The position numbers and the translations under genes are program-made. Positions 51,595 to 59,564 of a DNA stretch of 64,000 nucleotides are shown piece after piece. Source of the stretch: Curtobacterium sp. MCLR17_036 (GTDB lineage Bacteria; Actinomycetota; Actinomycetes; Actinomycetales; Microbacteriaceae); NCBI RefSeq assembly GCF_003234445.2, contig NZ_CP126269.1, positions 434,001 to 498,000 of the forward strand, read 5' to 3'. Within the stretch, counting starts at the first letter, position 1. Every line of letters begins with the position of its first letter. A model generated the notes under the pieces. The model did not search any database. It saw only the letters and a list, made by a program, of their open reading frames with translations, and was not told where the DNA came from.

Positions 51595-54024
51595 GTGCCA
51601 CCGCTGCACCGCCCCTCGGACACCGCTCACGTGAGCGGTGCCCGAGGCGTGCCGCGACACCGGGTCGAGCGACCACGGCTGCTCGCCCGGATCGAGAGCG
51701 CGCTGCAGACCGGTCGACCCGTCGTGGTCGCCGGCCCGCCACGGTCCGGCGTCACCACCCTGGTCCGGCACTGGGCGTCGGAGACCGAGCGGACCGTCGT
51801 GACCGGGCTGACCCCCGGCGAGCAGGACGCCGCCGCCGTCCTGGTGGTCGACGACGCGCACCTGTTCGGTGCCGAGGGCCTCCACGAGCTCCTCGCCCGT
51901 GCCACCGACGTCCCCGTGGTCCTGGCCGGTGGCGCGGGCCCGACGCTCGACCGGATCGCCGCGGACACGAACGCGGTCGTCCTCGACGGCGCGGACCTCG
52001 CCTTCGACGCCACCGAGGCCGCGACCCTGCTCGGGCGGAGCGTCGGCGTCGTCGTCGCCCCGGTCGTCGTCGCACGCACCGTCGACGGCGTCGGCGGGCT
52101 GGTGGGCGTGCTCGCCGCCGCGGCCGCAGCGGTCGCCGCCGAGGACCGCCCGCCCGTCGACCTCGGCAGCCGCTTCCACGCCGCCGTCGACACCGCCACG
52201 GCCGACTGGATCGACACCGTCGAGGACTGCGCGCTGCGGAGCTTCGCCGAACGCGCCGCCGTCGTCCGGTCGGCGCCCGTCGCGTTCCTCGCGGAGCTCG
52301 CCGACGACCCGTCGGCCGACCCCGTCGCGCTGTGCCGTGCGGCCGCGGCCGCGGGCCTCGGCTCCGTGCGCGGGCAGGGCTTCACCTGGTTCGACGCCAC
52401 CGCCCGGGCACTCCGCGCCTCCGGCTCCGCGCGCGACCCCGACCGGCAGCGCGAGGTGGCGCGACGCGCAGCGGCCTGGGCGATCACCCACGACGACACC
52501 GTCACCGCCGTGGACGCCGCCGTGCAGCTCGACGACCTCGACCTGCTCTCCGACGTGCTGACGACCGCGTGGACCCGGCTCACCGGGCCCGGCGCCCCGA
52601 CCATCGCGCGGCTCCTCGACCCGGTCCAGCCCCGTCGGGCCGCCCGGTACCCCGTCGTCCTCGCCGCGATCGCTCGCGCCGAGTCCACCGCCGACCGGCA
52701 CCACGCCCGGGCGTCCCGCGTGAACGCCGCCGTCGTGCCCTCCGTCGCCGCCGTCATCGGCACCGCCCACCCGGCCGAGGCGGTCTTCCTCGCCGCGATC
52801 GAGATGCAGTCCCGTCGCATCACCGGCGACGACGCCGGCGCGCAACGCGCGGCGGACGCGGTCCGCGAACGCCTGGATGCGCTCGACGCGGCGGCCGCCG
52901 ACCGACTGGCACCGCGCCTCCCGTTCGTCCTGCAGCAGCTCGCAGCCACCGCGCTGACCGCGGGGGACGTCGAGACGGCGCTCGCGACCCTGGTGCACGT
53001 CGAGCCGACCGACGGACCGGACGGAGCGCTGCAACGCGCCGCCGCCGACGGGCTGGCCGCCCTCGTGCACGCCCTGGCCGGCGAGGTCGACGTCGCCCGG
53101 CGACTGCTCTCGGTCGACGGCGTGCTCGACCTGCCCACCGGCGCACTGGCGAGCGCCGTCGTCGCGCTCGAGGACGGCGACACCGCCACCGTCCTCGCGC
53201 TGCTGCACCGCGTCGACCCGCTCTTCGGGGCGTTCGAGCACTGGCCCCTCGTCCTCACCCTGCGGGCGCGCGCCACGACCATCGCCGGACGCGTGCCGCC
53301 GGCCGACCAGCTCGCGGCGCTCGACGCCGAGGCACAGCGCTACCGGATGCGGGCGGTCGCGGGCGGGGTCGGCGCCCGGCTGCTCGGACGGGCGCGCGTG
53401 CGGCTGCAGCTCGCCGCCGGACAGCTGCCGCAGGCGGAGCGAGGCCTCGAGGCCCTCGGCCCCGTCCAGGGCTGGAACGCCGCGGAGCACGTCGGTCTCG
53501 CGCTCGCCCGCAACGAGCCGCAGCGTGCCCTCGACCTCGTCACCGCCGTCTTCGCGCAGGGCGGCCGGTACGAGGCGCGGACGACCGCACTGCTCGTGCT
53601 GCTCCGCGCGGTGGCGCTGCGGCGGACCGGGGACGTGCGCGGCGCGGTCGCGTCCTTCTGCGAGGCCGTCGACACGTTCGACCGGCACGGTCTGCGCGGG
53701 GAGCTGCTCACCCCGCCCCGCGACGACGTCCTGCAGCTGCTCGAGGTCGCGGACGACGACCGGGCGCGGGCGCTGTTCGCCTCGGTGTCGTCCCTGTCGT
53801 CGGTGATGCCCGGACCCGACGTGTCGGTGGTGCTGTCCGAGCGGGAGTCCGTGGTGCTCGCACTGCTGGCCGCCCCGCACAGCGTGCCCGGGATCGCGGC
53901 GGAGCTGCACGTGTCGGTGAACACGGTGAAGACGCAGGTCCGCAGCGTCTACCGGAAGCTCGGGGTGTCGTCCCGGCGCGATGCGGTCGAGCAGGCGCGG
54001 TTGCTGGGGTTGCTGGCGGCGTAG
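51595..54024 (+). CDS. Large LuxR-family regulator with degenerate P-loop
   Basis: 809 residues with MalT/LAL-like layout: N-terminal NTPase-like region, long alpha-helical TPR-like middle (about 200-730) and a C-terminal LuxR helix-turn-helix (about 745-805, LSERESVVLALLA ... ELHVSVNTVKTQVRSVYRKL). The P-loop reads GPPRSGVTT (residues 47-55) with Val53 in place of the essential Lys, while the Walker B-like VLVVDDAHL is kept, so ATP hydrolysis is doubtful. GTG 51595 is reported; GTG 51631, at the centre of a palindrome, is an alternative start. The gene follows the giant surface protein and lipoprotein genes by 19 bp, making it a candidate regulator of that unit. Confidence 0.87.
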   Translation: MPPLHRPSDTAHVSGARGVPRHRVERPRLLARIESALQTGRPVVVAGPPRSGVTTLVRHWASETERTVVTGLTPGEQDAAAVLVVDDAHLFGAEGLHELLARATDVPVVLAGGAGPTLDRIAADTNAVVLDGADLAFDATEAATLLGRSVGVVVAPVVVARTVDGVGGLVGVLAAAAAAVAAEDRPPVDLGSRFHAAVDTATADWIDTVEDCALRSFAERAAVVRSAPVAFLAELADDPSADPVALCRAAAAAGLGSVRGQGFTWFDATARALRASGSARDPDRQREVARRAAAWAITHDDTVTAVDAAVQLDDLDLLSDVLTTAWTRLTGPGAPTIARLLDPVQPRRAARYPVVLAAIARAESTADRHHARASRVNAAVVPSVAAVIGTAHPAEAVFLAAIEMQSRRITGDDAGAQRAADAVRERLDALDAAAADRLAPRLPFVLQQLAATALTAGDVETALATLVHVEPTDGPDGALQRAAADGLAALVHALAGEVDVARRLLSVDGVLDLPTGALASAVVALEDGDTATVLALLHRVDPLFGAFEHWPLVLTLRARATTIAGRVPPADQLAALDAEAQRYRMRAVAGGVGARLLGRARVRLQLAAGQLPQAERGLEALGPVQGWNAAEHVGLALARNEPQRALDLVTAVFAQGGRYEARTTALLVLLRAVALRRTGDVRGAVASFCEAVDTFDRHGLRGELLTPPRDDVLQLLEVADDDRARALFASVSSLSSVMPGPDVSVVLSERESVVLALLAAPHSVPGIAAELHVSVNTVKTQVRSVYRKLGVSSRRDAVEQARLLGLLAA
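51614..51647 (+). promoter_or_regulatory. Inverted repeat at the start of the LuxR-type gene
   Basis: CACCGCTCACGTGAGCGGTG (51621-51640) is a perfect 20-bp palindrome extended by CCTCGG and CCGAGG on either side with one internal mismatch. It lies at codons 7-18 of the LuxR gene if GTG 51595 is used, or covers GTG 51631 otherwise. It could be an operator or an RNA hairpin limiting translation. Confidence 0.6.
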
Positions 54025-54081
54025 GGCGGGGCGGGCGCGGCCGCGGGGGTCGGGGCGGCGCGCGGCGGCACGCCGGCGGCG

Positions 54082-54267
54082 CTTCGTGAACAGAAGGTGT
54101 CGGGCCGGGGGAGCGGACTCGACCATTTCTGCTCACGAAGTGCGCGCGGCGGGGAGCCCGTCCGCCTGCTCAGCGCGGCGGGTGCGCGGCGGGCGCGGGG
54201 CGGCGGTGCTTCGTGAGCAGAAGGTGTCGGGTCGGAGGCACCGACTCGACCACTTCTGCTCAGGAAG
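54082..54267. repeat. Two divergent family B hairpins
   Basis: First copy 54082-54140: CTTCGTGAACAGAAGGTGTC and CGACCATTTCTGCTCACGAA, imperfect arms. Second copy 54209-54267: CTTCGTGAGCAGAAGGTGTC and CGACCACTTCTGCTCAGGAA. Both lie between the convergent LuxR and LacI genes and differ from the 20-kb array by GAAGGTGTCG replacing GGAACGGTCG. Confidence 0.75.
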
Positions 54268-54296
54268 TGCGCGCGGCGGGGACGCCCGCCCGCCCC

Positions 54297-55286
54297 TCAG
54301 CGCGGCGCAGTGGTGCGGCGCGCGACGAGCCGGGGCTCGACGAGGACCTCGGTGGCGGCCACCGTGGGGTCGGCGATCCGCGCGAGCAGCCGTTCGCCGG
54401 CACCGCGGCCGATCTCGACGCTGCGGTCGTCGATGCTCGTGAGCCCCACGTAGCGCGTCGCCGCGACGGGGGTGTCGTCGTAGCCGATCACCGAGACGTC
54501 CTCGGGGACGCGGAGGCCCCGCTCGGCCAGCTCGGACATCGCACCGAGCGCCATGACGTCGTTCGCCGCGAAGACCGCCGTGACGTCGGGGTGCTCGTCG
54601 AGCAGTGCGCGCAGACCGCGTGAGCCGGCGTCCTCGGTGGGCTCCTCCGGCAGGACCGTGACGCACACCGAGGCACGCCCGGACGCCGCGGCCTCGAACC
54701 CGGCGCGCCGTTCGGCGGACGCGGCCGAGCGCGCGCCGACGAAGCCGAGCCGCGTGTGGCCGAGGTCGAGCAGGTGCTCGGCGGCCATGCCACCGCCGGC
54801 GCGGTCGTCGTTCGCCACCGTGTCCGCGCGGGGGATCGACACACGGCCGCCGGCGATCACCAGCGGCATCGAGGCCGGGATCGCCAGGTCGGTGTCCGGC
54901 TCACCGGCGATGACGATGCCCTCGACGCGCATGGACAGGAAGCCCTCGACGGGCGAGGCATCGAGCCCCGTGTTGAGGAACCGGTCGGCGACGACGAGGC
55001 GGTGGCCCTGGTCCTGCAGGGACTCGCGCAGGCCGGTGAGCAGGTCGACGAACCACTGGTTCCGGAAGTCGTCGAGCACCACGCCCACCGTCCGGCTGCG
55101 CGTGCCCGCGAGCGAGACCGCGGCCGTCGAGGGCCGGTAGTCGAGCTCCTGGATGGCCTTGAGCACGGCCTCGCGACGTTGGTCGCTCACCCGCGATGAC
55201 CGCTGCAACACCAGGGAGACGAGGGACTTCGACACCCCGGCGCGCGCGGCGACGTCGTAGATGGTCGCGGGCTTGCCGTCTCCCAT
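54297..55286 (-). CDS. LacI-family transcriptional regulator
   Basis: 329 residues. The LacI helix-turn-helix and hinge helix are at the N-terminus (ATIYDVAARAGVSKSLVSLV, about residues 7-26, then LDYRPSTAAVSLAG). The periplasmic-binding-like ligand domain follows (RTVGVVLDDFRNQWFVDLL, FVGARSAASAERRAGF, VFAANDVMALGAM, VSVIGYDDTPVAA). The ATG at 55286 gives the family N-terminus; a 19-codon longer frame from 55343 is not supported. Probably represses a sugar utilisation locus; no obvious target gene lies next to it. Confidence 0.92.
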   Translation of the reverse strand: MGDGKPATIYDVAARAGVSKSLVSLVLQRSSRVSDQRREAVLKAIQELDYRPSTAAVSLAGTRSRTVGVVLDDFRNQWFVDLLTGLRESLQDQGHRLVVADRFLNTGLDASPVEGFLSMRVEGIVIAGEPDTDLAIPASMPLVIAGGRVSIPRADTVANDDRAGGGMAAEHLLDLGHTRLGFVGARSAASAERRAGFEAAASGRASVCVTVLPEEPTEDAGSRGLRALLDEHPDVTAVFAANDVMALGAMSELAERGLRVPEDVSVIGYDDTPVAATRYVGLTSIDDRSVEIGRGAGERLLARIADPTVAATEVLVEPRLVARRTTAPR

Positions 55287-55359
55287 GATGCGCTTCGACC
55301 TCCGTTGGTTCGTGCGTCGATCGTAGCGGGCGTGCCCGGGCACGCCCCGGTTCCGCTTC

Positions 55360-55410
55360 GTGAGCAGGAACGGTCGGGTGCGGGGCGGCGACTCGACCCC
55401 TTCTGCTCAC
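55360..55410. repeat. Family B hairpin with arms of two subtypes
   Basis: The left arm is GTGAGCAGGAACGGTCGGGT as in the 20-kb array, but the right arm is ACTCGACCCCTTCTGCTCAC as in the 54-56 kb subtype. The outer bases pair and the inner ones are mismatched. Confidence 0.75.
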
Positions 55411-55515
55411 GATCCGCGCATGGCGGGTCCTCCACACGGGAGGCCCGGGGTGCGTCGTCCACAGAGGTCGCCTCCGCGTCGTGAGCAGTGGGCGCGGGGC
55501 GCGACCGTGGTGGTC

Positions 55516-56445
55516 ATGCGAGCACGACCACTTCCGGCACCACTGCGCGGGCGCGCGTTCGACGTCGGTGCCGCCGACCGCGCCGGCGTCTCCCGGCAAC
55601 GACTCCGACGGCGTGACCTGATCCGGCCGACCCGGTCGATCCGATGAGCTCGGGACCGTCCGCCCGACCCGGTCCGCCGGATCCGGGCGTTCCGGCCGGT
55701 CCTGGTCCCCGGGCAGTTCATCAGCCACGTCTCGGCGGCGGTCCTGTGGCAACTCCCGGTCCCGGTCTCCGACGACGGACCGGTGCACGTCACGAGTCCG
55801 CTGCCGATGGCGCAACCACGACGCCACGGGGTGGTCGGGCACCGCATCACACCGGACCGCGCCCGGGTCACGGAGCGGTGGGGGATGCCGACGAGCACGC
55901 CTGCGGCGCTGTGGGTGGACTGCGGCGCGATGCTCTCCGTCGACCAGCTCGTCGTGCTCGGGGACGCCATCGTCACGGAACGACGGTGCGGGACGACGAT
56001 CGACGACCTCGCCGCCGCCGTCGCCCTGGCCGGGGCGCGTTCGGGTGTCCGCAGACTGCGCGCGGCACTCGCGCTCGTCCGGGTCGGGGCCGGCTCGCCG
56101 CAGGAGACCCGGGCGCGGCTGGCGATCGTGCGCGCCGGACTGCCCGAGCCGGAGCTGCAGGTCGACGTCTTCGACGAGGCCGGGCGCTTCGTCGGCAGGG
56201 TCGACATGGCGTACCCGGACGAGCGCATCGTCGTCGAGTACGAGGGCGACCACCACCGGACCGACGCCGAGCAGTGGGGGCGTGACCTCCGCCGCTACCG
56301 TGCGATGGAACGACTCGGGTGGACGGTCGTCCGGTGGACGAAGTCCGACCTCGACACCCCGGCGTCCGGCGCGACCGACCACCTGCGGGCACTGCTCGTC
56401 CGCCGGCCCGAGCGTCCGCGCCCGCTCGGCGGACCGACTTCGTGA
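55516..56445 (+). pseudogene. DUF559/AbiEi-like protein gene with in-frame TGA
   Basis: Frame 1 encodes an N-terminal winged-helix-like start from ATG 55516 (MRARPLPAPLRGRAFDVGA ... RQRLRRRDLIRPTRSIR), hits TGA at 55645-55647, and continues in the same frame to 56445. The continuation (VPGQFISHVSAAVLWQLPVP, HGVVGHRI, ALWVDCG, then the C-terminal DUF559 nuclease-like core RVDMAYPDERIVVEYEGDHH ... DLRRYRAMERLGWTVVRWTK) is what follows in intact family members. So one nonsense codon splits an otherwise complete gene of about 309 codons. A downstream start (GTG 55783) could yield a 220-residue product. The stop codon at 56443 lies in a family B hairpin. Confidence 0.75.
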
Positions 56446-56676
56446 GCAGAAGGGGTCGAGTGACCCGACGTCACCCGACCGTTCCTGCTCACGAAGCGTG
56501 TGCCCACGTGCCCACGGCGCTCGCGGGAGCGCTCGCAGCTCGCAGCTCGCAGCCCGCGTCGCTCACGGCGCCCCCTGCCCACGGCGCGCCCGCGCCCGAG
56601 CCCGCTCGGCAGGCCGACTTGGTGAGCAGAAGCGGTCGAGTGACCCGACGTCACCCGACCGCTTCTGCTCACGAAG
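56438..56676. repeat. Duplicated 180-bp unit with two family B hairpins
   Basis: Hairpin 1 (56438-56496) and hairpin 2 (56622-56672) have arms GTGAGCAGAAGSGGTCGAGT and ACCCGACCGYTYCTGCTCAC with the shared loop GACCCGACGTC. Both are preceded by CCCGCTCGGC and CCGACTT at an exact 180-bp offset. The first includes the last codons and stop of the DUF559 gene. The rest of 56446-56751 is GC-rich without any gene. Confidence 0.8.
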
Positions 56677-56751
56677 TGTGCGCGGCGCATTCGGTGGGTG
56701 CGTGCCCGGCCCGCCCGCAGCCCGCGCCCCCGCGCCCGCCCCACGCCCGCC

Positions 56752-58833
56752 CTACCCGATCAGGCTCGGCCGCAGGTCGCGCAGCGTCCGGGAACGGGTC
56801 TGCCGCGCCGTCACCACGAAGGACACCAGGAGTGCACCGAGCAACCAGCACAGCAGCACGCCCGCGTCCGACCACGCGGCGCCGAGGTCCCCGCCGTACA
56901 TCGTCTGCCGGATCGCGTCGACGGAGTACGTCATCGGCAGCGCGAAGTGCAGCGCCGCCAACGGCCCCGGCAGGGTCTGCCACGGGAACGTGCCGCCGGC
57001 GGTGACGAGCTGCACGAGCATGAGCACGAGCCCGAGGAACTGTCCGACCGACCCGAGCAGCACGTTGAGCGCCATGATGATCGCGGCGAAGGTCGCCGAG
57101 GCCAGCACCATGACGCCGATGGTGCCGCCGGCGTGCACGACGTCGAGGTCGAGCGCGAACCGCACGATCAGGAACAGCGCCGCCATCTGCACGAGTCCGA
57201 GCAGTGCCGGGGTCAGCCAGCCGCCGAACACCACCGCGAGGGGCTTGCGTGCCGCCGTGATGGCACGCTTCGAGATCGGCTTGAGGATGAGGAACAGCGC
57301 GTACATGCCGATCCAGGCCGCCAGCGAGATGAAGAACGGGGCGAGGCCGGCACCGTAGTTCGACGCGGCGGCGACGTTGTCGTCCCCGACGGTGACCGGG
57401 TCGGAGATGACCGAGGCCTGCGACTCCCGCTGCGAGGCGTCCGACGCCGGGATCTTCGTGCGGCCCTCGTCGAGCGAGTGGGCCAACTTCGCCGAGCCCT
57501 TCTTCAGCTCGTCCAGGCCCGAGGCGAGCGACGAGGCACCGCGGTCCGCGGCGGCCGCACCCGAGGCGAGCGACGCAGCACCCGACGACAGCGAGGGAGC
57601 GGCCGCCGCCAGCTTCGACGTGCCGGCAGCGACCTGCGAGGCGCCCGACGACAGCGTGGACGCACCGCTCGCCGCCGAGGAGATGCCGGAGGCGAGCGTG
57701 GGCGCCGCGGACGCGAGCGACGAGGTGCCGGCCGCGACCTGCGCGGAGCCGTCGCGCAGCCGGTCGACCGAGGTCTTCGTGGTCTCGTAGGTGCGCTTCG
57801 CCGAGGCGCCGGCACTGTTGACCCGGGCGACGGCGTCGGTGACGGTCGCCTGCAGCGCTGCCTGCTGCTCCTCGGTGAGCTCGACGCCCTCGGGCAGGTT
57901 GTCGGTGATGTCGGCGAGCACCGTGGCGGCGTCGACGGGCCGGAGCGACTCGACGTCGGCGCTGTACGAGTCGATCGTGTCGGCGAGCTGCTCGTTGCCG
58001 GCGGCGACCTGCTGCGCCCCGGCGTTCAGCTGCTGTGTCTGCGCGGGCAGTGCGGCGGTCTGCTGCTGCGCGCTCGCGAGGCCGGACGCCAGGGTCGACG
58101 CACCGGACGCCACCTGCTGTGCGCCGCTGTCGAGGCGCTGGGTCTGGGAGGGCAGGGACGCCGTTCCGTCGGCGAGCGAGGCGGCTCCGGCGCTGAGCTC
58201 CGCGGTGCCGTCGGCCAGCGTGTGCGCTCCGGTGTCGGCCTTCGCCGAGCCGGAGGCGAGCTGGTCCGCGCCGTCGACGGCGTCGCCGAGGCTGTCGCGG
58301 ACGTCGGCGAGTCCGACGAGCAGGGACTTCGCGGCCTGCTTGCCGACCCGTTCGGCGACGGCGGTGCGCATGGTCTTGCCGGCCTGCTCGGCGATGGTCG
58401 ACGCCAGGTACGAGTTCGTGTCGGCGGTCGTCATGACGAGCTGCGCCTGCGTGGGGTCGTCGGACTGCGCGGACACCAGGTGCTCGGAGAAGTCGTGCGG
58501 GATGGTCACGACGAAGTCGTAGGTGCCGTTCCGCACCCCGGAGCGGGCGTCCGCGGCGGTCGTCTCGGTCCACTTGAAGTCGCCGCCGTCGATCGCCTCG
58601 TCCGCGACGTCGGTGCCGTAGTCGACGTGGTCGCCGTCGAGCGTGGCGCCGGCGTCGAGGTCGACGATCGCGGCGGGGATCTGGTCGAGCTTGGCGTACG
58701 GGTCGCGGTTCGCCCACAGGTAGGCGCCGCCGTAGAGCAGCGGCACGACCATGAGCGCGATGAACGCGAGTCGTGCGAGCGGGGTCGCGGTGAGTCGCGC
58801 CAGTTCGGCGCGGACGAGCGAGGTGGTGGTCAC
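56752..58833 (-). CDS. YhgE/Pip-family ABC-2-like membrane protein
   Basis: 693 residues. A single N-terminal transmembrane helix (about 20-42, ARLAFIALMVVPLLYGGAYL) is followed by a large extracellular region. This has a YhgE/Pip-type domain (NRDPYAKLDQIPAAIVDLDA ... YDFVVTIPHDFSEHL) and long Ala/Ser/Gly heptad-like coils with repeated LASG (about 190-490). Five C-terminal helices form the ABC-2-like membrane domain (about 515-680). Relatives include the phage-infection protein Pip and EsaA-like proteins. GGAGG 7 bp upstream fixes GTG 58833, which overlaps the stop of the ATPase-like gene. Likely exports or positions an envelope substrate; not established. Confidence 0.92.
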   Translation of the reverse strand: MTTTSLVRAELARLTATPLARLAFIALMVVPLLYGGAYLWANRDPYAKLDQIPAAIVDLDAGATLDGDHVDYGTDVADEAIDGGDFKWTETTAADARSGVRNGTYDFVVTIPHDFSEHLVSAQSDDPTQAQLVMTTADTNSYLASTIAEQAGKTMRTAVAERVGKQAAKSLLVGLADVRDSLGDAVDGADQLASGSAKADTGAHTLADGTAELSAGAASLADGTASLPSQTQRLDSGAQQVASGASTLASGLASAQQQTAALPAQTQQLNAGAQQVAAGNEQLADTIDSYSADVESLRPVDAATVLADITDNLPEGVELTEEQQAALQATVTDAVARVNSAGASAKRTYETTKTSVDRLRDGSAQVAAGTSSLASAAPTLASGISSAASGASTLSSGASQVAAGTSKLAAAAPSLSSGAASLASGAAAADRGASSLASGLDELKKGSAKLAHSLDEGRTKIPASDASQRESQASVISDPVTVGDDNVAAASNYGAGLAPFFISLAAWIGMYALFLILKPISKRAITAARKPLAVVFGGWLTPALLGLVQMAALFLIVRFALDLDVVHAGGTIGVMVLASATFAAIIMALNVLLGSVGQFLGLVLMLVQLVTAGGTFPWQTLPGPLAALHFALPMTYSVDAIRQTMYGGDLGAAWSDAGVLLCWLLGALLVSFVVTARQTRSRTLRDLRPSLIG

Positions 58834-59564
58834 GGGGTTGCCTCCGTCGGGACGGTTGCGGATTCTGCGGTGACGGACGGGGCGGACGGGAGGCCCGGCT
58901 CGGTTCCGTCGGACAGGGCCGCGTCGTCGGGACCCTCGGGCTGGGACGCGTCGGTCGCGTCGATCGTGTCGAGCAGGGCCTCGACGGTCGCCGCGGCGGC
59001 CTTCGAGGTGACGAGCACGACGGTGACGCCGCGCCGGGCGACGTCGCGGACGACGGTGAACCAGTCCTCGACGGCGCCGCCGTGCCGCTCGGGCGAGGTG
59101 ATGACGACGCCGGTGACACCGTCGCGGAGCAGGGCGAGTTCGACGAGCAGGCGGACGCGCACGGCCGTCGGCACGCGCTGCACCGGGGTGTCCGCGTACT
59201 GGCGGAGGCCGAGCTCGTCGAGCACCGTGTCGACGTGCCCGCGGCTGGGACGCCGGTCGGCGAAGGCGAGCTCCTCGCGCACGACCTGCTGCACGGTCAG
59301 CACGGGGAAGGGCTCCGCGATGCCGGGGGTGTCGACGAGGGCGACGGTGCGACGCACGGCGGCGGCGTCCTCGTGCCCGTCGAGCAGCAGCCGCCCGGTG
59401 TCGGGCCGCATCCGGCCGCCGGCGACGAGCGAGGCGAGCACGGGGGACTGCTCGGTCTCGACGGCGACGACCCCGGGACGCCCGGGAGCGGCGACGGCGG
59501 AGACGACGGGCAGTGCGGCGCCCGGCTCGTCCCCGATGCCGACGTGGTCGAGTTCGAGTGTCAT
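58830..59564 (-). CDS. Degenerate ABC-ATPase-like protein
   Basis: 244 residues with the length and order of an ABC ATPase but without its catalytic motifs. The Walker A position reads ETEQSPVLASLVAG, the signature position VQRVPTAVRVRLLVELALL lacks LSGGQ, and the Walker B position VTGVVITSPERHG lacks DE. Family-like context is kept in GRMRPDTGRLLLDGHED, TVALVDTPGIAEPFPVLTVQ and LVTSKAAAATVEALLD. A disordered tail of about 40 residues ends it. It is overlapped by 4 bp on both sides (TetR upstream, YhgE downstream), so it is a fixed operon partner and probably a structural rather than ATP-hydrolysing subunit. Confidence 0.8.
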   Translation of the reverse strand: MTLELDHVGIGDEPGAALPVVSAVAAPGRPGVVAVETEQSPVLASLVAGGRMRPDTGRLLLDGHEDAAAVRRTVALVDTPGIAEPFPVLTVQQVVREELAFADRRPSRGHVDTVLDELGLRQYADTPVQRVPTAVRVRLLVELALLRDGVTGVVITSPERHGGAVEDWFTVVRDVARRGVTVVLVTSKAAAATVEALLDTIDATDASQPEGPDDAALSDGTEPGLPSAPSVTAESATVPTEATP

